DNA of 59,004 nt from Helicobacter anatolicus (GTDB lineage Bacteria; Campylobacterota; Campylobacteria; Campylobacterales; Helicobacteraceae), in assembly GCF_021300615.1 (NCBI RefSeq), contig NZ_JAJTMY010000005.1, forward strand, positions 1-59,004. Direction: 5' to 3'. Shown here piece by piece: positions 33,217-42,651 of the stretch. The notes under the pieces were generated by a model, which had not been told where the DNA came from, did no database searches, and worked only from the letters and a program-made list of their open reading frames with translations. The stretch's first letter is position 1, and each line of letters begins with the position of its first letter. Both the position numbers and the translations under genes were made by a program.

Positions 33217-33664
33217 CCTTATCCTCCATTAATTTTAATTTAAACAACTTTTTATCAAAAATTGCAATATAAAACATACCTTCAAAAATTTTAATATCTA
33301 ACAAAAATCCTTCTACTTTTACCTCACATTTTTTAAAGCCGTTTTGCAAGGCTGTAGCTTTAAATAAAATCTCATGCCCTAATTCCACAGGAGCTAAAAA
33401 TTTAATATCTGAGGCAATAACAATACTATTTCTTTTATTAATCGCACATAATGCTGCATAAGATGCACTATTAAAAACAAACCCCATATGGATAGATTTT
33501 TCACCATCACTTAACATAATAGAAGAAGCCGTGAAAACAACTTGAGCACTACCTTCTTGAATATCTTTTAACTCGCCACATAAATCAGAATTAATTGCAT
33601 TGCAAATTAATAACTTATCTTTTGGCTTAATTAAAGAAGGAGATATTTCCAAACCCTCATCCAT
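33203..33664 (-). CDS. hotdog-fold protein (Cj0977/HP0420 type)
   Basis: A 153-residue protein resembling the acyl-CoA thioesterase-like hotdog fold: VFNSASYAALCAINKRNSIVIASDIKFLAPVELGHEILFKATAL is the central helix and sheet. In Campylobacter jejuni the homologue Cj0977 is needed for full virulence and motility and has a hotdog fold. The placement after cmoB, as HP0419-HP0420 in H. pylori, supports this. The ATG is preceded by AAGGAT, which also codes the cmoB C-terminus; the genes overlap by eight bases. Ligand is unknown. Confidence 0.8.
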   Translation of the reverse strand: MDEGLEISPSLIKPKDKLLICNAINSDLCGELKDIQEGSAQVVFTASSIMLSDGEKSIHMGFVFNSASYAALCAINKRNSIVIASDIKFLAPVELGHEILFKATALQNGFKKCEVKVEGFLLDIKIFEGMFYIAIFDKKLFKLKLMEDKDERK

Positions 33665-34529
33665 GTTTCATCCTTTTAAATTTAAAATAAGCCCTTTTGG
33701 GAAGCGGATACCCCTCAATAGTTTGTTGCTTCTGCAAGTCTAAAAAAGAATCTAAACTTAAAGTATCAATCCATTCAGTCTTGCGTTGCTCATCTAAGGT
33801 CGTTTCTTTGATATTTAAAATCTCCACTAATTCCAACTTTGCCTTATCACACCATGCCAACAAAGCAGGAATTGATGGGATAAAATATACATTTTTCATT
33901 TTAGCATAACTTTTTTTTGGACATAGTGCAAATTCTAATTCATGATCAATAATCAAGGTATCCAAAATTAATTCACCATCATTTTTTAACCCTTGCGCAA
34001 GAGATTTTAGTGCTTTAATGGGATCGCTACGATGATATAATACCCCCAAGCAAAAAATTACATCAAACTTTTTTTTATATTCACGCAAATCATCTACCCC
34101 AAGCAGTTCATAAACAATATTTGTCTTTAAAAAGTGGTTGATAAAATGAAATTGTATATAAAAAATCTCCCCTGGGTCAAAGCCCACCAAAGATTTTGGC
34201 TGATGTTTTAACATTTCAAAAAGATAATAACCATTATTACAGCCAATATCTGCAACATCTTTATCTTTTAAATCCACAAATGGAGCAATTTGATTCCATT
34301 TTACAAAACTTCGCCACTCACTATCGATAAATAATTCTCCTAGATAAAATGGCCCCTTACGCCAAGGTTTTAAATTTTTTGCCACCATTGCAATTTGTTC
34401 TTTTTCTTTTGGAGTTGCATTTTCTAGTTTAATTTTAACACCATCTTCGCAAAAATAACTTGCAGAAATCTTTGGTAAATCCTGTAGAGATATAAAAAGT
34501 TTTTGCAAATTAGGATTATTCAAAATCAT
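33657..34529 (-). CDS. cmoB: tRNA U34 carboxymethyltransferase
   Basis: About 290 residues, a SAM-like methyltransferase fold that uses carboxy-SAM to make 5-oxyacetyluridine at the tRNA wobble base. Signature segments are LKPWRKGPFYLGELFIDSEWRS-like (seen in full around residues 50-70), ADIGCNNGYYLFEML, and FCLGVLYHRSDPIKALK. Shorter at the N-terminus than E. coli CmoB (323) but as in the epsilon group. I place the start at ATG 34529; a TTG just upstream is possible. It overlaps the MurF-like gene. Confidence 0.88.
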   Translation of the reverse strand: MILNNPNLQKLFISLQDLPKISASYFCEDGVKIKLENATPKEKEQIAMVAKNLKPWRKGPFYLGELFIDSEWRSFVKWNQIAPFVDLKDKDVADIGCNNGYYLFEMLKHQPKSLVGFDPGEIFYIQFHFINHFLKTNIVYELLGVDDLREYKKKFDVIFCLGVLYHRSDPIKALKSLAQGLKNDGELILDTLIIDHELEFALCPKKSYAKMKNVYFIPSIPALLAWCDKAKLELVEILNIKETTLDEQRKTEWIDTLSLDSFLDLQKQQTIEGYPLPKRAYFKFKRMKHG

Positions 34530-35526
34530 CAAAAAGACTTGTCCTAACTTTAGGGGTTTTATTTTCCATAAGCTTCATAAGCTCTATATTACTTAGGCCA
34601 AAAATTAAGCCAAAATTAAAATATTCTGTTTTTAAAAATTCTAAAAGCTCATCTTCATTGCAATATTTCAAAACGGAGGATACAAACTCCTCTTGACAAT
34701 CCTCTGGTATAAAAATCATCATTTTACCCCATTTACCATTTTGTGCAATATAATCTACATATCTTATAAAATCCTGCAAGTTGTCTTGTGCAATTACTAC
34801 CTTGTCGCTACTTCCATATTCAAGAATTTTTGGGGTGGAATCAATAAAATTAGGTTGAACACTCCTTAATGTTTTAAACAAATTTAAATCAAAACTAATC
34901 TTATAGTTTGCACAAAAATAAAGCACTGCACGCAATTCTTTGACAAACAAAATGGGTAAATATAAACGATAAGACAAGAGGTTGTAATAAAATTGTATAT
35001 CAAATAGCGTAGCCACACGAATATCTATAATCTGCTCTTGAGGCACAATACTTGGCGTATAATCCAAAATATATTGCAATGGCCGACTTTCTGCAAATAC
35101 AATATAACGAAAATATGCATCGTTATAAAAAAGTTTTTCAAGCAAAAAATCTACATTATCATCATAACAAAGCAAACTATCGTCATTACAAATTTGAGAA
35201 AAAATTTCAAACTCCCTATCCTGTAAACAAAAAACCTCTATATTTTTACTCAACAAAAGATAGCGTAATAATCGCATCATAGATTCTTGAATATCTCTTA
35301 CTTGTATCCAAGCAATTTCTACATCACTTATTACCACATCTTGATCATACACTATCCCATAAGCCCCCATAGCAACTGCTACATCAATTTCATCTGTATT
35401 TTTTGCAAAAAATAAGTTGCCTTTTTTTAATCGAGAAATCTCAAAAGCAATACCATTAAATGCATCTATAGCGGGGATATTATTCAACTCCCCTTGCATA
35501 AGTTCTACAATTTGTGTTAATTTCAC
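34516..35526 (-). CDS. hypothetical protein with MurF/MurE-like N-terminal domain
   Basis: A 336-residue protein between metG and cmoB, as HP0418 in H. pylori. Residues 1-100 (LTQIVELMQGELN, FEISRLKKGNLFFAKN, AVAMGAYGIVYDQ, IAWIQVRDIQESMMRLLRYLL) follow the pattern of the UDP-sugar-binding N-terminal domain of Mur ligases. No ATP-binding GxxGKT/S and no Mur ligase C-terminal signature is present, so it cannot be a working ligase. The rest is alpha/beta with no motif I recognise. The N-terminal likeness is by eye and unproven. Its start overlaps the metG stop by one base. Confidence 0.65.
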   Translation of the reverse strand: MKLTQIVELMQGELNNIPAIDAFNGIAFEISRLKKGNLFFAKNTDEIDVAVAMGAYGIVYDQDVVISDVEIAWIQVRDIQESMMRLLRYLLLSKNIEVFCLQDREFEIFSQICNDDSLLCYDDNVDFLLEKLFYNDAYFRYIVFAESRPLQYILDYTPSIVPQEQIIDIRVATLFDIQFYYNLLSYRLYLPILFVKELRAVLYFCANYKISFDLNLFKTLRSVQPNFIDSTPKILEYGSSDKVVIAQDNLQDFIRYVDYIAQNGKWGKMMIFIPEDCQEEFVSSVLKYCNEDELLEFLKTEYFNFGLIFGLSNIELMKLMENKTPKVRTSLFDDFE

Positions 35527-37460
35527 TAGCTTACCCTACTCCCATCTTCTCTTTGTTTATCTATACTTAATAAACTCAACCCTTCATGATCTTTCACAGC
35601 CAAAATCATTCCCTCAGAGATTTCACCCATTATTTTTGCTGGTTTAAGATTGCTCAAGATGCAAACTTGTTTTTGTAACAAATCTTCTGCTTGATAATAT
35701 TCTGCGATACCAGATAAAATCTGTCTTAACCTTCCCTCGCCCAAATCTACTTGCAATTTTAAAAGTTTTTTACTCTTTGGGATAGATTCTACTTGCACAA
35801 CCCTTCCTATTTTCATCTCAACCCTTGCAAAATCCTCAATACCAATTATATGCTCTTCTTTTACTTTTTCTTGTTTCGCATCATTTTTAATTTTTAGCTC
35901 ATTGTTATTATTTTCTTTTTTCATATCTTCTAAAGAGGATTTTTTTTCCTGCCATTCAATTTTTGGAAACAAGGCATCAATTTTTAACAACATGATATTT
36001 AATATTTTTTCTTTATTGCTTACAAAATTTTTATAAGTAGCGGTATCTGGATTTAAACCAAAAACACTTAAAATTTTTCGCGAAGTCTTAGGCATAATGG
36101 GGTAAAGGCACAAAACACTTTTGATTAAAATATTACAAATTCCCACAAGCAATCCTTGCGTTTCCTCCACTTTTCCTTCTTTCATAAGATTCCAAGGCTC
36201 ATACTTTGCAATCATCACATTTGCCAAAACAAAATTCTTCCACAATTCCTCAAGATATTTTGAAGGTTGCATACTTTGTAAAAGTTGTGGAATCTTTTCT
36301 AAATTTTCCTCCACAATCTGCATTTCTTGTGGTAAAAATTCTTTCTTTGCATATAAGGCAAGATTAAAATATTTTTGTGCCATTCCTTGCACACGATTTA
36401 TAAGATTTCCTAAGTCATTTGCTAAATCTGTATTAATCTTATTTACCAAAGCTTTTTTTGAAAAATCTCCATCTTGTCCGAAGCTCACTTCACGCAATAA
36501 AAAATAACGCAAACTATCCTCTCCAAACAAATCAACAATTTCTTTTGGATCTACAACATTCCCTAAACTCTTGCTCATTTTGACAGAATCAATAAGCCAC
36601 CAACCATGTGTATAAATACATTTTGGTAAAGGCAAATCCAAACTTAACAAAAATGCTGGCCAATACACTGCATGAAATCGTAAAATATCCTTCCCTACAA
36701 TATGCAATGCATCTTGCCAATAATCTGCCAATCCTCCATCTTTTCCATATCCCATTGCTGTTACATAATTCATCAATGCATCAAGCCACACATACACCAC
36801 ATGTTTATGATCCTTAATGCTCTCAGGAAGACTAATTCCCCATGCAAAACTTGTCCTTGTAATCGAAAGATCATTTAAACCATTTTTGACAAAATTTATC
36901 ACCTCATTTTTTCGAAAAGCTGGCAAAATACAATCATTATTTTCATACCATTGCAATAATTTTTCTTCATACTTGCTTAAAGCAAAAAAATAACTCTCTT
37001 CTTTTATAATATTTGTTTCTCTTCCACAATCTGGGCATTTATTTTCTTGTATTTGTGAAGCAGTAAAAAAACTCTCACAACTCACACAATAATTTCCCTC
37101 ATACTCCCCCTTATAAATATCTCCTTTTTGATACATTACCTCAAAAGCTTTTTGCACACCAAGCATATGATCTTTATCGGTAGTACGAATAAAATAATCA
37201 TAATCAATCCCAAATTCATCCCACAAATCTCGAAATTTTTTACTAATAAAATCTGCATACTCTTTAGGTGTCTCTCCTTTTTTTTGGGCGGATTGCTCAA
37301 TTTTTTGTCCATGCTCATCTGTCCCTGTTAATAAAAATACCTCATCTCCTAATAACTGATAATATTTTTTTAACATATCTGCAAGAATTGTTGTATAAGC
37401 ATGTCCAATATGAGGAACATCATTAACATAATAAATTGGTGTTGTTATCAAATGTTTCAT
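35526..37460 (-). CDS. metG: methionyl-tRNA synthetase
   Basis: A 644-residue enzyme that charges tRNA-Met. It has TTPIYYVNDVPHIGHAYTT (HIGH), the zinc knuckle CVSCESFFTASQIQENKCPDCG, the catalytic KMSKSLGNV, and a C-terminal EMAP/Trbp tRNA-binding domain (EMKIGRVVQVESIPKSKKLLKLQVDLG), which helps dimerise. A charged low-complexity linker (KKENNNNELKIKN) joins the two. Length and order are normal. The gene is the first of the metG-MurF-like-cmoB-hotdog-yeiH run. Confidence 0.97.
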   Translation of the reverse strand: MKHLITTPIYYVNDVPHIGHAYTTILADMLKKYYQLLGDEVFLLTGTDEHGQKIEQSAQKKGETPKEYADFISKKFRDLWDEFGIDYDYFIRTTDKDHMLGVQKAFEVMYQKGDIYKGEYEGNYCVSCESFFTASQIQENKCPDCGRETNIIKEESYFFALSKYEEKLLQWYENNDCILPAFRKNEVINFVKNGLNDLSITRTSFAWGISLPESIKDHKHVVYVWLDALMNYVTAMGYGKDGGLADYWQDALHIVGKDILRFHAVYWPAFLLSLDLPLPKCIYTHGWWLIDSVKMSKSLGNVVDPKEIVDLFGEDSLRYFLLREVSFGQDGDFSKKALVNKINTDLANDLGNLINRVQGMAQKYFNLALYAKKEFLPQEMQIVEENLEKIPQLLQSMQPSKYLEELWKNFVLANVMIAKYEPWNLMKEGKVEETQGLLVGICNILIKSVLCLYPIMPKTSRKILSVFGLNPDTATYKNFVSNKEKILNIMLLKIDALFPKIEWQEKKSSLEDMKKENNNNELKIKNDAKQEKVKEEHIIGIEDFARVEMKIGRVVQVESIPKSKKLLKLQVDLGEGRLRQILSGIAEYYQAEDLLQKQVCILSNLKPAKIMGEISEGMILAVKDHEGLSLLSIDKQREDGSRVS

Positions 37461-37527
37461 GAATTCACTTATCCTTAACTTTATAAATAGGTATTATACA
37501 AAAAGTTGCTGCAAATAAGAAACAAGC

Positions 37528-39366
37528 CTATGTATAGCGTAACATTCTCCTCCCTTCTTGATTTATGATATCATCAAAACGATCTAAATAATCAAGATAA
37601 GCAATCAAATATTTTCTACTAATTCCCCATTCTTGTTTTAAAACCATCAAATCTACATAACCATATTTTTGTATCAAATCACGCAAAGAAGTAACAATAT
37701 TTTGTAAAATTGCACTAGGAACAAATAAATTGTGTTGCAAACGCACAACTTTTTGTGCTGCACAAAGCTTTTTAAATGCTCGATCTCCAATCTCACGATC
37801 TATATCCAAAGAATCATACAAATTATAAGGGGCTTGAGGTGTCTTTCCCTCTTGTAACAATAATGTAAAAATTTTATCACTTACATAAGCTTGTAGGTCT
37901 TTGATTTTATTATCCTTTGCAATAAATAAACCATTATTTTTTTCAATTTTTCCTTGCTCTAGAAGCTGGTTTAATATATGATCTAGCACCCACTCGCTTG
38001 CCCAAACAATTTTAAGTGCTAAACTTTTGGCCGATAAAAGTGCCAAAGGGTTTTTTGTAAAAATCTGCAAAACTTCTTTTTCAATAAGCGCTAAACTTTC
38101 TTGATGATAAAGCACCAAATTTTTAGAATCTAAAAATGCATCTTTAATATCTCTAGCAATTTCTAAAGCCTCTTCATGAGTCAGTCCAAACCTTTGTGTT
38201 GCAGAAATAAGACCAAATCCCCTTTTATGTGCTTGTGTAATTTCATAAAATGCCGTTGCAAAATCTTCTTGCAGTAATGCCTCTAAAAGCAAGATCTTTT
38301 GAGATTTTTTAATAGGATCGGTAATAGGATTTAATACCTTGCCTCCTGCAACATTGCTTGTTTCATTTCTTAAAATAAAACATTCTTTAAAAATAGCAAA
38401 AATTTTTTCTTCTAAACAAAGTGTTGCAAAACTTCCCTTAGAATCTTGCTTTAAAATCACTACTCTAGCTCTACATTTTTTTGCTCCAATAAAAAGATGT
38501 AAAGTTTTATTATGAATATCCTCATCTCTAAGTCCATAAAGTATCACATCAATACGATCAAAACCACGCATAAAACCTTTTTGTGTTAATAAAAACCCTC
38601 TCTGTAATTCCGCACTATTAATTCCTGATAAATTTATTGCCACACGATGAGAGGGAAAAGCTTGCTGAATCTGCTGATTATGCATTTGCAAAGATCGTAC
38701 CGACACCTCCTTTTGCAATTCGCATACAAAAATTTTTTGCCCCACTTCTATGCTTCCACTCACAACACTTCCACTCACAACACTTCCAATCCCCTTAAGT
38801 GAAAAACTACGATCTATGTAATATCTAAAAAACCCTTTATCACTTTTTTGTGGCTTAGTCAAAGAATCCAATATCATTAAAATTTTTTCTTGCGAAAATT
38901 TGTTATAAATACTAAATTCTAAAATTCCCTCCAAAGAGATATTTTTAAATGTAGCAAAAACTTGTTCAATTTCTTTTTTAAGAGATTCTAAATGTGTAGA
39001 ATCACTCACTAAATCACATTTTGTAATTACACAGATTGCCTTTTGTATCCCTAAAAAATTTGCAATTTCTAAATGCTCAATAGTTTGGGGCATAATACCA
39101 TCATCACTTGCCACCACAAGTAATAAAATATCAATTCCAAAAGCTCCTGCAATCATATTTTTTACTAACTTATGATGCCCTGGGACATCAATAAATGCCA
39201 CTCTTCGTCTAGGGAGTTTTAACTCTGAAAAACTAATATCTAGCGTAATCCCCCGCTCTTTTTCTTGCAAACTTTCATCGCCATCAAAACCATTTAAAGC
39301 CTTGATCAAAGAGGTTTTACCATGGTCAATATGTCCCCCCAAACCTACAATAATATCATTATCCAT
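37528..39366 (-). CDS. selB: selenocysteine-specific elongation factor
   Basis: About 612 residues. It delivers Sec-tRNA to UGA codons at SECIS elements. GTPase motifs are GGHIDHGKTSLIKAL (G1), ERGITLDISFSEL (G2), FIDVPGHHKLVKNMI (G3) and ITKCDL (G4); after EF-Tu-like domains II/III come about four winged helices, the last near the C-terminus, that bind the SECIS. I start at ATG 39366, eight bases inside nspC; a TTG nine codons upstream is possible. H. pylori lacks SelB, so this species decodes selenocysteine. selA, selC and selD are not in the window. Confidence 0.93.
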   Translation of the reverse strand: MDNDIIVGLGGHIDHGKTSLIKALNGFDGDESLQEKERGITLDISFSELKLPRRRVAFIDVPGHHKLVKNMIAGAFGIDILLLVVASDDGIMPQTIEHLEIANFLGIQKAICVITKCDLVSDSTHLESLKKEIEQVFATFKNISLEGILEFSIYNKFSQEKILMILDSLTKPQKSDKGFFRYYIDRSFSLKGIGSVVSGSVVSGSIEVGQKIFVCELQKEVSVRSLQMHNQQIQQAFPSHRVAINLSGINSAELQRGFLLTQKGFMRGFDRIDVILYGLRDEDIHNKTLHLFIGAKKCRARVVILKQDSKGSFATLCLEEKIFAIFKECFILRNETSNVAGGKVLNPITDPIKKSQKILLLEALLQEDFATAFYEITQAHKRGFGLISATQRFGLTHEEALEIARDIKDAFLDSKNLVLYHQESLALIEKEVLQIFTKNPLALLSAKSLALKIVWASEWVLDHILNQLLEQGKIEKNNGLFIAKDNKIKDLQAYVSDKIFTLLLQEGKTPQAPYNLYDSLDIDREIGDRAFKKLCAAQKVVRLQHNLFVPSAILQNIVTSLRDLIQKYGYVDLMVLKQEWGISRKYLIAYLDYLDRFDDIINQEGRRMLRYT

Positions 39367-40567
39367 TGCGATTTTTATAATCCGAATATCCAAAACTTTT
39401 TAAAAGTCTAAACCCTTTTTTATCAATCATCCCCAAAGCAGGCAAAGGAATTCCATTAAAAGTTGTATTCTTAACAATGGTATAATGAATCATATCTTCA
39501 AAAATGATTCTATCACCTCTTTGCAAAGGTGTATCAAAGCTATAATCCCCGATCACATCTCCTGCCAAGCAACTGGGCCCTGCAAAACGATAACAATATT
39601 TTCCTACCCGTTCACCCAAATCTTTCTCTTCTCCAAAATCCTTGCTAAGCTTTCTTGCTCTTGGACGATAAGGCATCTCTAAACAATCTGGCATGTGTGC
39701 GGTTGCTGAAATATCTAAAATAGCAATATTTAAACCATTATTTACAAGATCTACTACCTCACCAATTAAAAATCCACTTTCCCAGCCAACAGCCTCACCA
39801 GGTTCTAAAAATACTTCAATCTCATTATAACGCTTTTTAAAATTACAAATTACTTGATTTAAAAGTTCAAGATCATAATCCTTGCGTGTAATATGATGTC
39901 CTCCACCAAAATTTACCCATTGCATCTTTTTTATATATTTTGAAAAATATTTTTCAAAATGCACTAAAGTTCTTTCCAATGCATCAGAATTTTGCTCACA
40001 ATGCGTATGAAAGTGTAACCCTGTAATACCCTCTAACCCAAACTCCTTTACACCTTTTTCAAATTCACTAGGAGTGATACCTAATCTACTTCCTTGAATG
40101 CAAGGGTTATAGATTGCAGGAGATACTTCGCTATACAAAGGATTAAGACGCAGGCCAATTAAAATTGATGGCTTACCTTGTTTTTTTAAAATAAAATTCT
40201 TTTTATCAATAATATGTTTAAATTGCTGCCATTGATAAAAAGAATTAAAAATAATATGTGTGGCAATTTCTACGAGTTCTTCCATCTCTTGCTCTTTATA
40301 AGCAGGAGAAAATACACAAACTTCCTTATCTTCTTCTCTACTACCAAATTCTTCATACCCCAACCTTGCTTCATGTATCCCACTAGCAGTAGTACCACTT
40401 AAATATTTTTTTGCTAAACCAAAACTCTGAAAAAATGCAAATCCCTTAAGTGCAAGTAAAATTTTTGCGCCACTATTTTTTTGTACAGAATCTAAAATTT
40501 CTAAATTTTTTAAAAATTTTTCCTCTTCTAGTACATAACAAGGAGAGGGGATAGAAAAAAGCTTCAT
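39359..40567 (-). CDS. nspC: carboxynorspermidine decarboxylase
   Basis: A 402-residue PLP enzyme of the alternative polyamine route (carboxyspermidine to spermidine). The fold-type III pattern includes SPCYVLEEEKFLKNLEIL, KILLALKGFAFF with the PLP lysine, HCEQNSDALERTLVHFEKYF, WVNFGGGHHIT, and FEDMIHYTIVKNTTFNGIPLP. Length fits. In H. pylori the gene is next to cheV1, as here. It overlaps selB. The ATG follows cheV after only three bases. Confidence 0.94.
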   Translation of the reverse strand: MKLFSIPSPCYVLEEEKFLKNLEILDSVQKNSGAKILLALKGFAFFQSFGLAKKYLSGTTASGIHEARLGYEEFGSREEDKEVCVFSPAYKEQEMEELVEIATHIIFNSFYQWQQFKHIIDKKNFILKKQGKPSILIGLRLNPLYSEVSPAIYNPCIQGSRLGITPSEFEKGVKEFGLEGITGLHFHTHCEQNSDALERTLVHFEKYFSKYIKKMQWVNFGGGHHITRKDYDLELLNQVICNFKKRYNEIEVFLEPGEAVGWESGFLIGEVVDLVNNGLNIAILDISATAHMPDCLEMPYRPRARKLSKDFGEEKDLGERVGKYCYRFAGPSCLAGDVIGDYSFDTPLQRGDRIIFEDMIHYTIVKNTTFNGIPLPALGMIDKKGFRLLKSFGYSDYKNRNG

Positions 40568-40570
40568 AAT

Positions 40571-41533
40571 TTATTTTTCAAGCAATAAATCTTGTATCGC
40601 ATCTTTTACTTCAAGCGGATTTGATTTAGAAATAAAACGATCCGCTTTTAATGAAAGTGCCATATACTCATTACTACTACCACTCATAGAGGAATTAACA
40701 ATCACTGGCAAATGTGCTGTTTCAGGATTACTCTTTACTTGTTTGATTACTTTAAATCCACTTACCCTTGGCATTTCTAAATCTGTGATTACCAAACCAA
40801 TTTCTGACAAATTTGTTTTTTTATCAAATAAATAATCAAGTAATTTTTCACCATTTGTAAAATCTATATGTTTCAATTCTAGTTTATCTAAAATTAGCCC
40901 CATAGTTTTTAAAACACTTGGGCTATCATCTGCAAGCAACACTATTTTGTTGCTACCAATTCTTTTTAATCCATCAAGCTCCAACTCTTTTTCATCTTCA
41001 ATCCATGGAAAAACATCTACAAGCATTTTTTCAATATCCACAACTTGCACCAAACTACCATCAAAATATCTTGTATAACTTACAAGTTTATTATTATAAG
41101 CACCTCCTGTAATGCTCACTCCTTGCTCAATCTCTGTCCACTTCTTAGACAAGATTCTATCTGCTTCAAAAATGCGCACACCAATTGTCCAGCGAGAAAA
41201 CTCACAAATCATAATCACATCATCTTGATCTTCTGTTCTTTTAATTTGATATTCCCTTAGACTTCTATTTGGAAAATTAGAATCATAGTGAAACCATTTT
41301 CTCATATCTATCAAAGGAAGTGTCATGCTCCTAATTGTAATTAAACCTTCTACAAGCGCATTATCTTCAAAACTTACAGTATTAAGAGTGCCATTATATT
41401 TGACAACCTCTCTAATTTTAAAGACATTCACTGCATATAAATCTTTATCCTCTTCAAGACGAAAACAAAGGAGCTGTAATTCATTATTTTTATGTAAGGA
41501 TGTAACCTGATCTACTTGAGCTAAATTTGACAT
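40571..41533 (-). CDS. cheV1: chemotaxis coupling protein CheV
   Basis: A 320-residue protein with an N-terminal CheW domain (residues 20-175; DLYAVNVFKIREVVKY, LPLIDMRKWFHYD) and a C-terminal receiver domain (VLLADDSPSVLKTMG with acidic pocket, phospho-acceptor Asp in LVITDLEMPRVSGF, and Lys in FISKSNPLE). It couples chemoreceptors to CheA and adjusts by phosphorylation. H. pylori has three CheV proteins; the nspC neighbour identifies CheV1. Probably co-transcribed with nspC and selB. Confidence 0.92.
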   Translation of the reverse strand: MSNLAQVDQVTSLHKNNELQLLCFRLEEDKDLYAVNVFKIREVVKYNGTLNTVSFEDNALVEGLITIRSMTLPLIDMRKWFHYDSNFPNRSLREYQIKRTEDQDDVIMICEFSRWTIGVRIFEADRILSKKWTEIEQGVSITGGAYNNKLVSYTRYFDGSLVQVVDIEKMLVDVFPWIEDEKELELDGLKRIGSNKIVLLADDSPSVLKTMGLILDKLELKHIDFTNGEKLLDYLFDKKTNLSEIGLVITDLEMPRVSGFKVIKQVKSNPETAHLPVIVNSSMSGSSNEYMALSLKADRFISKSNPLEVKDAIQDLLLEK

Positions 41534-41595
41534 AATAATCCTTAATGCACATAATTAAAAATATCCTTATAATCATACCATTTTAAATAAAAAAT

Positions 41596-42438
41596 TTAAA
41601 ATCTATTTTGCCTTATTGCAGGGAAAAAACACTTCTTGCATAATTCCTCCCTAGGCTCACCACGACAAAATCCCTCCAAAATATTTTGTGCACGCGAAGA
41701 ATAATAAATTGCCTCCAAACTCTGTTCTTTAATATTTCCCAAAGCAATCTCCCCTGTTGCATCAATACAGCAAGGAGTAACCACACCATTTGCTAAAATT
41801 GCAATCTGTTCACGCAAAGCATGGCAATACTTTTTAGTATTTATCTTTTTTGCTTCAATATCTGCCCATTCAAAAGTTTTTGTAATATTTAAAAAAATAT
41901 ACTCATCAAGCTTAATTCTTTGATAAGCAGAAAAATTCTGCACCCTTTGATCTAATCCAAAAAAATCAAAAATTTTTTGAATCACTTCTGGATTTTGTCG
42001 AGAATCTTGTATTCTCAAATTTACAAAAGTTTTACTATTTTGTATCTTTCGGAAACTACAAAAATCTAACACATTGTCCAAATAGTCCAATTTTTTAGGA
42101 TTATTACCATCATATCCTGCATCTAAAGAAAAAGCAATCTGATGCACAGGCGGCTTTACTAAAATCTCTTTTTGTGACAAATAATACCCACTTGTCACCA
42201 AGTCCACCCCGAGTTGGTATTTTTTTAATAATGCTAAATACTCCCCTAATTCCCCTAATCTACAAGGATCTCCCAAAACATGCAAACATACTCTCTGTGT
42301 CTTTCCCCTTATTTCCTGCAAAACTTTTTCAAACAATGTTTTTGACATTGTATTACGAAGATTTTTTGGATGCGGACAAAAACTACAAGAAAGTCCACAA
42401 ATATCGCTAAGTTCAATATAGACTTTTTTAAACCTCAT
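41596..42438 (-). CDS. radical SAM/SPASM protein
   Basis: About 280 residues. The [4Fe-4S] motif is CGLSCSFCPHP near residue 14; the C-terminus has a SPASM-type cluster region with ANGVVTPCCIDATGEIALGNI, and GFCRGEPREELCKKCFF. These proteins modify peptides or other substrates; which one is not known here. I start at ATG 42438 (GGGA five bases before) rather than the TTG next to it. It follows the small 67-residue gene and the exonuclease gene closely on the same strand. Confidence 0.85.
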   Translation of the reverse strand: MRFKKVYIELSDICGLSCSFCPHPKNLRNTMSKTLFEKVLQEIRGKTQRVCLHVLGDPCRLGELGEYLALLKKYQLGVDLVTSGYYLSQKEILVKPPVHQIAFSLDAGYDGNNPKKLDYLDNVLDFCSFRKIQNSKTFVNLRIQDSRQNPEVIQKIFDFFGLDQRVQNFSAYQRIKLDEYIFLNITKTFEWADIEAKKINTKKYCHALREQIAILANGVVTPCCIDATGEIALGNIKEQSLEAIYYSSRAQNILEGFCRGEPREELCKKCFFPAIRQNRF

Positions 42439-42447
42439 CAAATCCCA

Positions 42448-42651
42448 TCACACTAAAGCAAAAAGCCAATCTTTGTCAATATAATTTTTTCTTTTTTCTA
42501 GGCTTTCTTTAATTTTCCATAATATCTCTTGGTCTAGCTCTTTCATCATAGAATAATCAAAATAAGTTTGCATAGAATCATCTTGCATACACAAATTATT
42601 AAGCAACTGCTCAATTTCCATGATGATTTCTTCTTTTTTTACCTCATCCAC
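42448..42651 (-). CDS. small acidic helical protein, unknown
   Basis: A 67-residue protein (MDEVKKEEIIMEIEQLLNN...) that is mostly alpha-helical and acidic at the N-terminus, with a Lys-rich C-terminus ending ...KNYIDKDWLFALV. It overlaps the preceding exonuclease gene by eight bases and ends nine bases before the radical SAM gene, so it looks like a true operon member. I do not recognise the family. Confidence 0.6.
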   Translation of the reverse strand: MDEVKKEEIIMEIEQLLNNLCMQDDSMQTYFDYSMMKELDQEILWKIKESLEKRKNYIDKDWLFALV

